Shown here in pieces: positions 23,116-33,056 of a stretch of DNA of 64,000 nucleotides. The stretch lies in the NCBI GenBank assembly GCA_946807835.1, contig OX327702.1:11346001-11410000 (forward strand), in the 5' to 3' direction. The translations under genes and the position numbers were made by a program. Position 1 is the first letter of the stretch; the number at the start of each line of letters is the position of its first letter. The stretch is from Ailanthus altissimus (lineage: Eukaryota > Streptophyta > Magnoliopsida > Sapindales > Simaroubaceae). The notes under the pieces were generated by a model. The model made no database searches. It was not told the DNA's origin and saw only the letters and a program-made list of their open reading frames with translations.

Positions 23116-24849
23116 GTTATAGGGCGTGCAATAATTTTCAGGATGCCGGATGGTGAGTTAGATTAGATTAAATAACTACGTAAATAAACATCGGGAAGTA
23201 TCACACATTTGGGCTTTGTATACCGATTAGGGCATTTAGTAGTTAAATGAGATTCTAGCACTTGATTTGGTTCTAAATGTCATTTATGGCGCATAGGTGA
23301 AGATAACCCAGAGCGATAACGGGAGCAGAAATCAGGAGCGAAATTGAGCGTGGAGCGGTTGTTAATGGAAATCTGCCATTTCTTTTACTTTTTGTTTATT
23401 ATGTTTTCGCATAATGAATATGTATGTTTTATGAGCTTTCAATGCATAAACACGATTTATGATCTTGATATATATTCATAGACATGCTTTTATATGTTCG
23501 ATTTGAGAAACAGTTTTAAAATTTATGCATTTGTTTTAAAGGCCATTGGTACCCTCAGATTATAGTGGTGATGATTGTATTAGACTCGGCCGGTATATCC
23601 CATGCACATGGGCAGGTCTTGGGGGTGCGACACTAACTCTGGGAAGTTAGGATGTCGAGTTATGTGAGTCGCCCTATGTGTACGGGGTATTGTCTTGCTA
23701 TATATATGCGATGTAAGATTCCGCTGCATAGCCAGTGAGATGTCTTGAGATGTCACTGTGGGTGCTGCTAGTTGAGGTGCCCCATGACCTATTCATATGT
23801 GCGGTGCTAGTTGAGTCGCTACGTGAGTATAGAGCTTTAGGGTTACCATTGGTACAGTTTAGAAAGAAAATGGCCGAGCGAGGATTTTACTAGTTTTCAA
23901 TTTACCAATAGCATTTATGCATTTATATGTATACAGTAGTTATTATGTTATACAGATTCTGGATGTGGTTTTCCAAAAATGTAGATAAAACCCTCTCGGC
24001 AAGATTTTAATAGCATATGATGTAAAAAAAAAAAACCGTTTTATAGTTTTACATCAGTTTTAGAAGCATGATTTCTGCATGAACTTTAAAATTTGCTATC
24101 TATACATGATGTTATTTTATTGAAATTTTATTTTCACTCACTGAGCTCCTTTAGCTCACCTGTTTTGTGTTTTATGTTTTTCTAAACCCTTTTCCCAGGT
24201 GCAGGTCTCGGTACGCAAGCTGCTGATTCTCCTATTGTCGAGTAGTGGGCCAAATTCGAAGATCATTTTTGTACATGTAAATGTGCTAAATATCACTCTT
24301 TACTTTATGTATAGTAGTTGTAGGCATGTATATTTGTATGTATGTTTTGAACCAACAAGAAAAGAATTCGAGATTATGATGATCATTTTTGCTTTTCATG
24401 AGTATGCTCATTTTGTGGTTTAAATGAATAATTGAGTTGTGTTGGATTTGATTTGGAAAGGACCGGAGGTTTGAATTGGTAGTATTGAGATGTATTGAAA
24501 ATAAAAGTGAAATTTCTTTACAAGTTTTATATGAATTTTCTAAAAAATAGGGGAAACTATGTCCCTTTTTTTTTTAAATTAAGATATCATTTTCATGTAT
24601 ATTACAAGACCTTCTCAGTAGTAACAAGAATTAAAAAGGAGTTCGCCTTGCAAAATTTCTCAAATTACCCAATTAGGTCGGAGGAACTTTTGTCGGGGTG
24701 CCCGGCAGGATCTATAGTAGAGGGTCTCGGGTTGGGTCCTGTCAATTGATCTTCCACATTGGTTTAAAAATCAATCACATTTTCCTTGTGGACTTGGTCA
24801 ATGATACTTTGAGTTCTTGGATTTTATTCTCTCTAACTTTTCTCATAGG

Positions 24850-25086
24850 AGTTAGCTTTTTCAGTTTCAGTTTGGTTTGGGCCGGAACCAAACTAAAACT
24901 GAACCGATTGGTTCCAATAAATATCGATTGTTTTCTACCTCTTAGAAATTAAATTGAACCAACCGATCGGTTTCAAAAAGTTAAACTGAACTCTATACTG
25001 AACCCTAAACCAAACTGAACCGAACTGAAAAATTAAGTTCGGTTCAGTTCGATTTTTAGTTAAATCGAACCAATGCCCATCCCTAT
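24850..25086. mobile_element. Non-autonomous hAT-like (MITE-type) fragment
   Basis: The segment is full of GGTTCGGTTCAGTTC/GAACTGAACCGAAC words in both orientations and ends in CGAACCAATGCCCATCCCTA, whose complement TAGGGATGGGCATTGGTTCG is typical of hAT MITE termini. The left terminus is not clearly found and may be decayed. It has no coding capacity. Confidence 0.55.
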
Positions 25087-25538
25087 TTTCTTAAAGTAAA
25101 CTGGTTGTGATATTATAAAATGGATAGGTGACACCTTTAAATTAACTGGATTTGATTCCAACAAAATTAATAAATACAAATTTAAATTATAATTTTAAGC
25201 CAACAAAATTAATGAAAATGAAAATTTTAGTTGTAAATTTAAATTATTGGAATCTTATCCTATTTATATATATTTCAAATCCTCTCAACTGAACTACTAT
25301 ATATTCCGGTGGCCATTTTGTAATGAAAAATAAAATAAATTTCAATAAACAATTTTTTTACTCTCTTTTTTAGCATATACAATTGATCAGTTAGCTATAA
25401 TTTTGAGAGCTTCAAAAAGTTTATTAAAGGTCACCATTATATAGTAAACTAAAAAAGAGGCATCATATTTTGATCCTAAAAAAATAGAAACCTTAATTTA
25501 AAGAAAAAAATTAAGATTAATAGACAATATTTTAGCCA

Positions 25539-25720
25539 GGGGTGAGCAAAAGTCCCATCCCTTCTTGTCCTAGAATTTTTGGGATAGGACGAGATGGGAC
25601 GGTGGGTTAAAACACGTTCGGGATGGAAAATGAGGAACTCGAATGTTCTGGTCCCATCCTGAATATTTCTCATCCTGAACCAGATCCTATCCCGAACTCG
25701 AATTTTTTTTATCAGAATTG
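25539..25720. mobile_element. hAT-like terminal fragment with CAGGGGTGAGCAAAAG end
   Basis: It starts CAGGGGTGAGCAAAAGTCCC, a hAT-type terminus, followed by a GC-rich stretch with repeated CCCATCC, GGGATGG and GATGGGAC words in both orientations. This is the subterminal structure expected of such elements. The other end was not identified and may lie beyond the AT-rich minisatellite that follows. Confidence 0.5.
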
Positions 25721-25914
25721 TTTTCTAAATAAAATAATTAAAGACTAAATTTTGTTAGTTAATTAACAAATTATAAATTAATTTAATCTACTTTTTATAA
25801 ATGTACAAGTTAATTAATAAATTATAAATGTTCTTTTAAATATTTCATCTTAATTTGTGTTCATGACTTTATTTAAGCAAATTGATATTGAAGACTAATT
25901 AAACTATCAATATT

Positions 25915-26180
25915 AAATTAGATTTGGATTTAAAATATTTAACGTAATTGAAATTGAAATTGGATTTGAAATTATATTTAACGTAATTAAAATTGAAATT
26001 TGATTTGGATTATAACATTTAAAAAAATTGGAATCAAAATTATAACATTTAACGTAGTTGAAATTAAAATTGGATTTGGATTATAATATTTAACATAATT
26101 AAAATTAAAATTGAATTTGCGATTGGAATTATAATATTTTACGTAATTGAAATTAAAATTATAACTCTTGAAATTAAAAT
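25915..26180. repeat. AT-rich minisatellite, about 40-48-base units
   Basis: Repeats of TTTAACGTAATTGAAATTAAAATTGGATTTGGATTATAA-type units start near 25938, 25977, 26048, 26090 and 26138, with gaps and point changes. About five or six units are visible. Confidence 0.75.
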
Positions 26181-26184
26181 GATT

Positions 26185-27219
26185 TGTTAGGCCAATGAGT
26201 TTTGAATTTGTTTTATTATAAGAATCAGCACGTTGGACTTCGTTTAACTGGGCCTGAAACTCTAAGCTTTACTGTGATGACAAAACACTTGCAAAACACT
26301 GAGATTATCGTTAAGAACTCATCGGGGTGGGTTTCAGCAAAACTCTCAAATGCTTAATTCAGATAAGGCTATTTTTGTGAGGTTTGAGGTGACAAAAAGA
26401 ACAAATCTGAAAAAGTAGCAAGAACTCGGATACCGAATGTTGTCTCTATCTTCTATGTAATTTTTTCACCTATTTATAATATCAGTCTTCTGGGAATATT
26501 TTTTATGCTTATCTTCACCGTCGTAGTAGTTGTTTTGAGTAAGTCTTTAATTTTAGATAAGTCTTGATTATTTTGAGTTATCCTTTGATCTCTTGGCATG
26601 GTTTTACGAAATTCTTTCCTAAAGGCACCATAGTTATTCTTCTCCTACAATTTTATTTTCCTTATAACGTTGGTTTCTTCTTTTAAGTCTTTTCTATATT
26701 AAGACTAATAGTTTCTGCTCGGCTCAATTTTTTCCATTGTAAGACTGTTCGACATTTTCTACCGAGCTTATTATTTCTTATAACACGCTTAATTTTAGTT
26801 GGCCTAAGTCTTGTTTCTATGAGCTAAATGGATGGGCTGTATATCTGTCCTTGCGTTAGTGCTTTGATCAAAATATAAGCTGTTCGGTTCTTGGTAGATC
26901 TATTACTGTTATCGAGTCAGTTTCTTTATGTTCTATTTGTCTTGTTCGTGTAGAAGTTCATGACTCTAGTCGGTTCAGTCAAGAGTATACGGGGCTGATG
27001 CATAAGTGGTTTGGACTAAACCCGGTCCAAGTGACCGAACAGGTTTTATACCTGGAGTTTACCCTGAGGTCTAGTTCTGTCATGCCCTAGTGATCTCTCA
27101 TACATTGGGCTTGGACCTTCGAGGCTGGCCCATAAAGGATTATCTCGAAGTGTTGATCTTTTGGGCCTCTAGGGGCTGGGCCTTTATGGAGATTTATAGG
27201 AAGGAATAAGGGTCCATCA
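26185..27219 (-). mobile_element. Probable 3' LTR of Tat-like gypsy element 1
   Basis: The segment lies at the downstream end of a minus-oriented gypsy element. It begins TGTTAGGCC and ends GGTCCATCA on the plus strand (TG...CA), and carries a TATA box on the complement (26471-26480). No partner LTR is found in the window and no target duplication matches, so these ends are tentative. Confidence 0.4.
26471..26480 (-). promoter_or_regulatory. TATA box of the putative Tat LTR
   Basis: ATTATAAATA followed by GGTGAAAAAATTACATAG on the complement. The position is typical of the U3/R boundary of a minus-strand LTR promoter. Confidence 0.45.
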
Positions 27220-28047
27220 GTTTCTAGTTTTTGATTTAATAAAAATTATAAACTCTATTTTTGTGTTATGCTTGCTCAAAATCTTCATTCTTTAGGATTT
27301 TATTTGGATCTGTTCGGGTTTGTATATTTGAAGTACTTCTAATCTATCCTAAAATGAGCATAACTGAACAGCTCTCTTTATGACTCTCTGATTTTTGACA
27401 ATAATACCATACAGAGCTGCTAGGTTTGTTCTACTATTGTAGTTGTTTAGATTATAATTTTGATCCTGTGGTTACATCTAGGGTTTATACTACTGGAGGT
27501 ATTTCCTCGTATCTTAATTTTGTTAGGTAATTATGATAAGGATTTCAAAACGTCATCCTCGATCTGTGTAAAAAGATGTCTTAGGCACGGGAAATGATCT
27601 TAGGTGTTGATCTTGTCTTTGATATAGTCGAGGGTAATTGAACCATAACATTACGTCTCTTCTGTCTCCGAGTGATGTTTGGGTGACTGAGATGATTTGG
27701 TCTATTGAAATTTTAAATTTAAACAGGAAAGATTAAAACCTTTGAAGAGATGTGCATTAAACATTCCGGGAACCCAAGACGTCGCATTGTTCTATTAAGA
27801 AGGCGTCCTTTGGTTTTCCTTGTTAATCTCATTCGTTTATTCTATCTGAATGGTTACGACTCTTCACCTTTATAGCTATAAAAAGCTATATTTTTTTTTA
27901 TTTTCTTCTTTACTTTGTTTTTGTATTTTGCTTATTCTGGTTTTTATTTCTTCATGTGGGTATTCTTCGATGATCGTCGTTTTGTGTTTCCTTTTTGATT
28001 TCTACTCTTCCACCTGGTAAGTCTTCTTCTCCTTCCTTATTTTTGGT
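27220..28047. other. Non-coding part of Tat-like element 1 between LTR and antisense ORF
   Basis: There is no coding signal. Near its right end is a plus-strand TATA box (27876-27886) and pyrimidine-rich stretches, which read as purine-rich on the complement and could include the polypurine tract of the minus-strand element. Confidence 0.45.
27876..27886 (+). promoter_or_regulatory. Plus-strand TATA-like site before the antisense ORF
   Basis: CTATAAAAAGC about 370 bases ahead of the ATG of the antisense ORF, followed by a T/C-rich leader and a GTAAGT donor-like site at 28017-28022. It could be the promoter of the antisense transcript. Confidence 0.35.
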
Positions 28048-28251
28048 TTGATTTTATGCTTGTCATCGTGTGTACTTTATTTACGTACGCGTGATGATGC
28101 TGTTGTTATTTTTTGTATTCTTATTACTGCTTTTGTTTCTTTTCTAGCATGTTCATGGTGTTTCTGTGGTTTTATTCTTCTTTTTCTAAGTATGATTGTC
28201 ATCTCCTTGCCTTTTGCGTCACCTTTACCTTTAGCAAAAACTTTGTTTTTA

Positions 28252-29487
28252 ATGGCTTCTGCTAAGAGAAACTTAAGTTTAGAGTTTACCACTATTAATA
28301 TGGCTAGGGAAGAAGAAGTTATTAGCCTTGAGGTCCCACGTATTAGAAGGATTGGTGGGGCTAGTGGCAGTGGATGGACGTCTACCTCAGTTAGTGATGT
28401 GCCCTCTTTTTCCCTTGTTATGATTACTGAGGCCGAACCGGTCTCTATTATTAGAGGGAAACTAGAAGATGACTCTGAGGACCCAGGTCAGGATATAGAA
28501 CCTATAGAGTTCGAGTTGAATGTTAAATACTGAATGTCCAACTTAAATAATGCCGACCTGGAATCTATTAGGTCCACCAACAATATCCCCAAATTTGTTA
28601 CCCTTAGACTGCCATCTCTATATGACCTTTTGAGCAGTCCTATAGAAGGAGAGATGGCCATCCATGTAGAGTTTTTTAAGTTGGGTCTCAAACTTCCTAT
28701 GCAGCAATATTTTGCACTGACATTGGCTCGTTTAGATGTAGCTCCTTCCTAACTGGGCCTTGACTCTTGGAGGGTTTTAGCTAGTTTATTCGTCTTTTGG
28801 GTAAAGGCAGGGATGTCTTCTATACATTTTCATGAGCAATGCCATCTATACCACTATAGGAGTAATGCTAAAAGTCAGATGAGCTTCTGTTATCTCTCCT
28901 TCCACGGCCTTCAAAACCCCATCGTTGGTTATCCCTCTTCAATTAAGGATTGAAAGGGGGAATGATTTTTTATTAGAGGAGAGTGGGATCAAATAGTCTC
29001 CAAGAAGAGAGGGGAAAATTGGGTCATTCCCATCGACTTTTTTTGGCGACTAAAATTGAAGATCAGTGAAATTCTTGGTCTGCTGGTAAAGAACAAGGTT
29101 TTCGCCAAGGCCTGGTGGAGGGCTTTCAGAGGTCAATCTTTCTTTTTGAAGAGAACTATCCAAATATCAACCTCTAATGGATATGGGACTTAGCCAATGA
29201 GGGGCTATACCTAGAAAATAAGACCTCCCAAGCCCTAGATGTTGTTAGGGGTGGCTGAGCTTGCTTCTGCCGATGCTACTCCTGCTAATGCTAAGGCTAC
29301 TGCCCCTTCAAATGACACACAGACGACCGCTCTTTCAATTAATGCTGCTCCTGCTCAATCTTTAGAACCAGTGGATGTTGTTCAAGCCAATCCTTTTGTC
29401 CAAGCCAACCCTCCCATAGTCGGTATTGATCTAGGAATAACCACCATAGTTGACCTAGAGTCTACTGATATGCCTATGACAGCATGA
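28252..29487 (+). pseudogene. Antisense extra ORF of Tat-like gypsy element 1 (Transposase_28-like)
   Basis: The start is taken at MASAKRNLSLEF. The open frame extends upstream to 28048, but that stretch is hydrophobic and unlike the family. Residues of the type LPSLYDLLSSPIEGEMAIH, then FALTLARLDVAPS, a stop, LGLDSWRVLASLFVFW and HYRSNAKSQMSFCYLSF match the Pfam 'putative gypsy type transposon' domain (Transposase_28): 'ALxxLxLAPxQLxPNxWR', then 'W-x-Y-F'. Stops at 28531, 28750 and near 28949-28963 lie in one frame with no shift. The last two replace Trp codons. The C-terminal part (from about 29239) is Ala/Pro/Thr-rich. It lies opposite to the pol genes, between integrase and the 3' LTR, as in Tat-lineage elements with antisense extra ORFs. 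Its function is unknown. Confidence 0.7.
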
Positions 29488-30030
29488 ATAGATGTTTTTT
29501 CTTTTCTTTTTCTTTTTTTAATTTTTGTATTGGACATTGTAATTTCTCATTTTGGTTAATACTAGCCTAATTTTAATAACTTGTCTTGAGATGCTCTTAT
29601 GAGCTTGTTCCTTTGTATATGCCTTAGTGAATATTGATACAGACCTGCACCTAATCTTTTATAATGTTCCAATACATAAAAAATGTGATCCATTTAGGAT
29701 TTAATAAATTATAACGTAGACGAATAGCCTGCAATAATTTCTCCAACACTTAAAGCAAATTATATTAGTCGAATAAAATAATAATCTCTTTATGCCATAC
29801 TAATTTATCAAAGTTGAACAAAGCAAGATGATGTATAAGTAATAAAATTATCAAAATATAAGTCAAGGTGGTTAGAGTAAATAATAATGCAAACTGTATA
29901 AATGAGATTACTGTTGAGCTGACCAACAGATATCTTCTTTCAACTCCTAGTTATTTTTTGAATTATATCTATTGAAAATACTAGTAATTTTATAGTAACT
30001 CTGGCCAGCCCTATTGTTGGGTGCTACATG
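29488..30030. other. Non-coding downstream region of Tat-like element 1
   Basis: No gene signal. T-rich sequence just after the antisense ORF (29500-29560, with GTATTGGACATTGTAATTT) could serve as its 3' end. AT-rich filler leads into the tandem repeat. Confidence 0.4.
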
Positions 30031-30040
30031 TCTATAGAGT

Positions 30041-30530
30041 TCTCCTCTAAAAGCGTTACCTTGTCCAATGGTCTGTGGGTAACCTCATGAGTTCCACCCT
30101 TCTACGGCGTATTTTTCTTCAATGTCTTTATAGTTGTATGTTCGTATGCTTCTCCTTTAAGAGCCCTTATCCGGTGGTCTATAGGTAACCTCATGAGTGC
30201 TGCCCCTGCGAAGTATATGCTGCACATTCATAAGGTTCTCCTTTGAGAGTGTTACCTTGTCTGATGGTCTATGGATAACCTCATAAATTCTGCCCCCTAT
30301 GGCGTTTTATTCTTCAATGTCTTTATAGCTGTATCTTTGTAGGGTTTTCTCTAAGAGCGTTACCCTATCCCATGATCTATTGGTAACCTTATAAGTGTTT
30401 CCCCTCTGCGAAGTATACGATGCACATCCATAGGGTTCTCCTCTGAGAGCGTTACCTTGTCCGATGGTCTGTGGGTAACCTCATGAGTGACACCCCTTTA
30501 TGGCATGTTTAAAGGCGTTGTTCTTCAATA
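30041..30530. repeat. Tandem repeat with alternating 110- and 86-base units (about 196-base higher-order period)
   Basis: The core TCTCCTCTGAGAGCGTTACC, a TTGTCC-type spacer, GATGGTCTGTGGGTAACC and TCATGAGTG starts at 30041, 30151, 30237, 30346 and 30437. Units 1, 3-spaced and 5 carry tail A (GGCGT-TTCTTCAATGTCTTTATAG) and units 2 and 4 carry tail B (CTGCGAAGTATA-TGCACAT). It lies between the integrase end and the antisense ORF. Confidence 0.85.
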
Positions 30531-30639
30531 TTTAATTTGTAGATGTTAATAATTGTTTAACCTAGATTCCAAACTACCATTCATGTAGAGGTACATGCAA
30601 GGAAGTAATGATTTTATTAGACAATAATATCCTTACATT

Positions 30640-32396
30640 GCAGGTGCGTAATGCATAAAAATAGAAACTAAGAGTAATATTTCTTCAGCAGCTTGACATT
30701 CTATAGTTTTTTATGACTTATCCATCTGCTTCTTCGAGTTCATAGGCTCCCCTGATGCATCTGACAACTTTGTATAGGCCCTCCTAAGTTGGTTGAAGAA
30801 CTCCATCTATTGGATTATTTATGTTGAGCATGAATCTTTTTAGTACCAAGTCACCTGACCTAAATTCCCTTACTTTGACTCTTTTGTTGTAATATCTAGT
30901 GACCTTCTGCTAGTTGACAGTTACTTGAATCTGGGCCTTCTCTCTTAGCTGTTTGATTAAATTTAGTTATCCCCTAATCAATTCGTTATTGTCCGTTTCA
31001 AAGAAATACGGTACTTTGTATGTTGAAATTATAATCTCTGTAGGAATTATTGCTTCACAACCGAAAGCCAGCGAGAATGGCATTTCGCCGATTGCAATTT
31101 TGCTAGTGGTTCATTTTATGACTTTTGGAAGCTCTTCTACCCATCCTCAATTTCTATCTATTAACTTTTCTTTCAACAACTTCTTGACTGCTTTGTTGGA
31201 AGATTTTACCTAGCCATTTGTCTTGGGATGAGCTGGTGATGCGAATAATAATTATACTCCTAACTATTTGCAGAAGTTCTTGAAGCTACTATTGTCGAAC
31301 TGCTTTCCATGATTAATAATGATGGTGTGAGGAATCTTGTATCGACACATCATATTTCACCACACAAAATCTTGTACACGTTTTTCTATTATTCTTAACA
31401 GCAGTTTGGCCTCGATCCATTTAGTGAAGTAATCTACTATTACGACTACATATTTACAGGATTCCTTTCCTCGGTGTAAGGGTCTTATTAAGTTAAGTCC
31501 CCATTAAGTGAATGGCCAAGGTTTGGTTATTTTAGGTAACTCTTCAGTTGATGTGTGAATCTTATCGGTAAATCTTTGGTAAACATCGTAGTGTCTGACC
31601 AGGTTTCTAGCATTCTGAAGAGCAGTTGGTTAATAGTACCCTGTTTAGAATACCTTGTGAGCCAGTGCCTCTGTTCTTAAGTGGTTGCCGTAAATCCCTT
31701 CATGAATCTCTCCAAAAACTTTTTGTGTTTTCTGTGGTCCCAAGCATCTCATTTATGGGTGAGAGAAGCCTCATCTGTATAATACTCTTTTAATTACTGA
31801 GAATCTGGCTACTTGGTATTCAATCATGCGGGCTTCTTTTTTATTAGTTGGGAAAGCCTTATTCTGAATATAATTTTGATCGGATCCATCTAGTTGGGAC
31901 TTGAGTCAATTTGCAAAACCTGTTTAGGGCAACCGAGCTTTTTCACTCGAGGCCATTCGTGTTATAAAATCTGCTCGGTGGTTCTCAATTCTCGGGATTA
32001 GCTCCACTTTTACTTTAGCTAAGTAGGCCACCATTTTCTCTTCTCGAGCTTTGAATTTTCCATTCACTTGGTTCACTACCAATTGAGAGTCACTTTTTAC
32101 TAGGACTTCCTTTATTGCCAGTGCCCGAGCCCCCTTTAGTATAGCCAGAAGAGCTTCGTATTCTGCTTCGTTGTTAGAATCTTTAAACTTGAAGTGTATA
32201 ACTTAACTAACTTCATCTCCCTTTAGACTGATCAGAACGATTCCTATGCCACTCCCTTGTAAATTAGATGCCCTATATATATAGAGCATCAACGTTGTGT
32301 TTTTATCTAGAGTTTGCTGATGTGGAGCTTATGGTTCTGATCCTTCAATTTCGATATCACCATATATGCATTCAGCTGCGAAATCAACCAAAGCCT
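30640..32396 (-). pseudogene. Ty3/gypsy pol of Tat type: RNase H and integrase, truncated at the N side
   Basis: On the complement from right to left: an RNase H of the Tat kind (FKFKDSNNEAEYEALLAILK; SDSQLVVNQVNGKFKAREEK; MVAYLAKVK; IENHRADFITRMAS) at 31950-32215. Integrase core follows at 31240-31480 (YVVVIVDYFTKWIEAKLL; KRVQDFVWWNMMCRYKIP, with NHGKQFDN in place of the usual TDNG). The integrase C-terminal end is at 30700-30790 (LYKVVRCIRGAYELEEADG). The 'NEAEYEALL' and 'QLVVNQVNG' text is characteristic of the second RNase H domain of Tat elements. Reverse transcriptase and protease are absent, because at 32397 the sequence switches to an LTR fragment. Scattered stops and frame shifts make it inactive. 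It would normally degrade template RNA and join cDNA to the chromosome. Confidence 0.82.
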
Positions 32397-33056
32397 TATT
32401 AATATTATATTTGGGTGCCAAATTGTTGGCACCCATTACTAATTTTATATTATTATATATATATATTATATTATATAATATATTATATTATTATTTTATT
32501 ATATGTATGTAAAGTGAAAGAGAGATTGAAATTTAGATTGAGTGTTGTGTGTTTCTCAGCCATTTTGGCCAAGAGAGAAGAGAAGAGAAAATGGAGAAAG
32601 AAGAAGAAAGAAAGAAAGAAAGAAAAGAAAGAAGAAAAAAATAATAATAAAATAAAATTGTTTCATTTTTTTCTATGCTTCCAATTGAAGCAATGATGGA
32701 TTGCTTCAAATTCTCTATTTCTTATCCTTTTGGAGAAAATGATAAAAACAAACACTGACCATTTTGGGATTTAAGAGTTAAACCAAGTACTACATAGAGG
32801 GCTGCTGTTCTAGCTCACCAAGCCCACCGTGTTGGTGACTAGAATTGTCTGCGAGTCGGTCTCCATGCGGACTCCTAAAAAATAAACACGTGTATAACGT
32901 TACACGTTATGGTGAGTTCTCTAGCCTAAAAATATATTAATGTGATTAATATATTTATTTATTGTGTTTATTGCAAAATTTATATATTTTTGCTACGTTA
33001 GGCAATAGATACAATAACACATGCATACACCCACATATGCCTTAGATCTGCCAACA
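32397..33056 (+). mobile_element. 3' fragment of the long copia LTR (same family as 3344-5504)
   Basis: It matches 4860-5504 along its length: hairpin GGGTGCCAA/TTGGCACCC, purine-rich (GAAA)n tract, TTGAAGCAATG-TGGATTGCTT, GTCCACC/GCCCACCG-GTTGGTGACTAGAA, CGTGTATAACGTTACAC and GGCAATAGA-ACA. It ends CTGCCAACA, which gives the intact TG...CA-type terminus that is mutated in the solo LTR. The 5' two thirds are missing. The breakpoint falls in the AT-rich tract. Confidence 0.85.
32570..32652 (+). repeat. (GAAA)n/(GAAG)n purine tract in the LTR
   Basis: Irregular AGAAG and GAAAG repeats, shared in shorter form with 4960-5080 of the other LTR copy. In the latter it lies about 20 bases after a run of TATA and may mark the transcribed leader. 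Confidence 0.75.

Larger units (their letters stand above)
21972..24744 (+). mobile_element. 2.77-kb solo LTR, copy A
   Basis: It begins TGTATCCAATCCC and ends GGGTCCTGTCA, with a perfect 5-bp target duplication ATTGA at 21967-21971 and 24745-24749. It is homologous over its whole length to the complement of 35135-37878. TG...CA ends fit either orientation. I chose plus because a TATA box (ACTATATATATG, 22443-22454) lies about 470 bases from this end, followed by a purine-rich leader. This puts U3 at the left and a long R-U5 at the right. No coding sequence of the parent element is present. The large LTR suggests a Ty3/gypsy family. Confidence 0.85.

Noticed and set aside
24495..24952. Overlapping 84-codon frames around the end of solo LTR A
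   Set aside because: They run across the LTR boundary at 24744 into unrelated flanking DNA and are not conserved in copy B.
28048..28251. Hydrophobic N-terminal extension of the antisense ORF that could be a signal peptide or membrane segment
   Set aside because: The extension is Leu/Ile/Phe/Cys-rich as expected from T-rich leader DNA, contains a stretch antisense to another frame, and has no counterpart in the Transposase_28 family. The Met at 28252 starts a more protein-like sequence.
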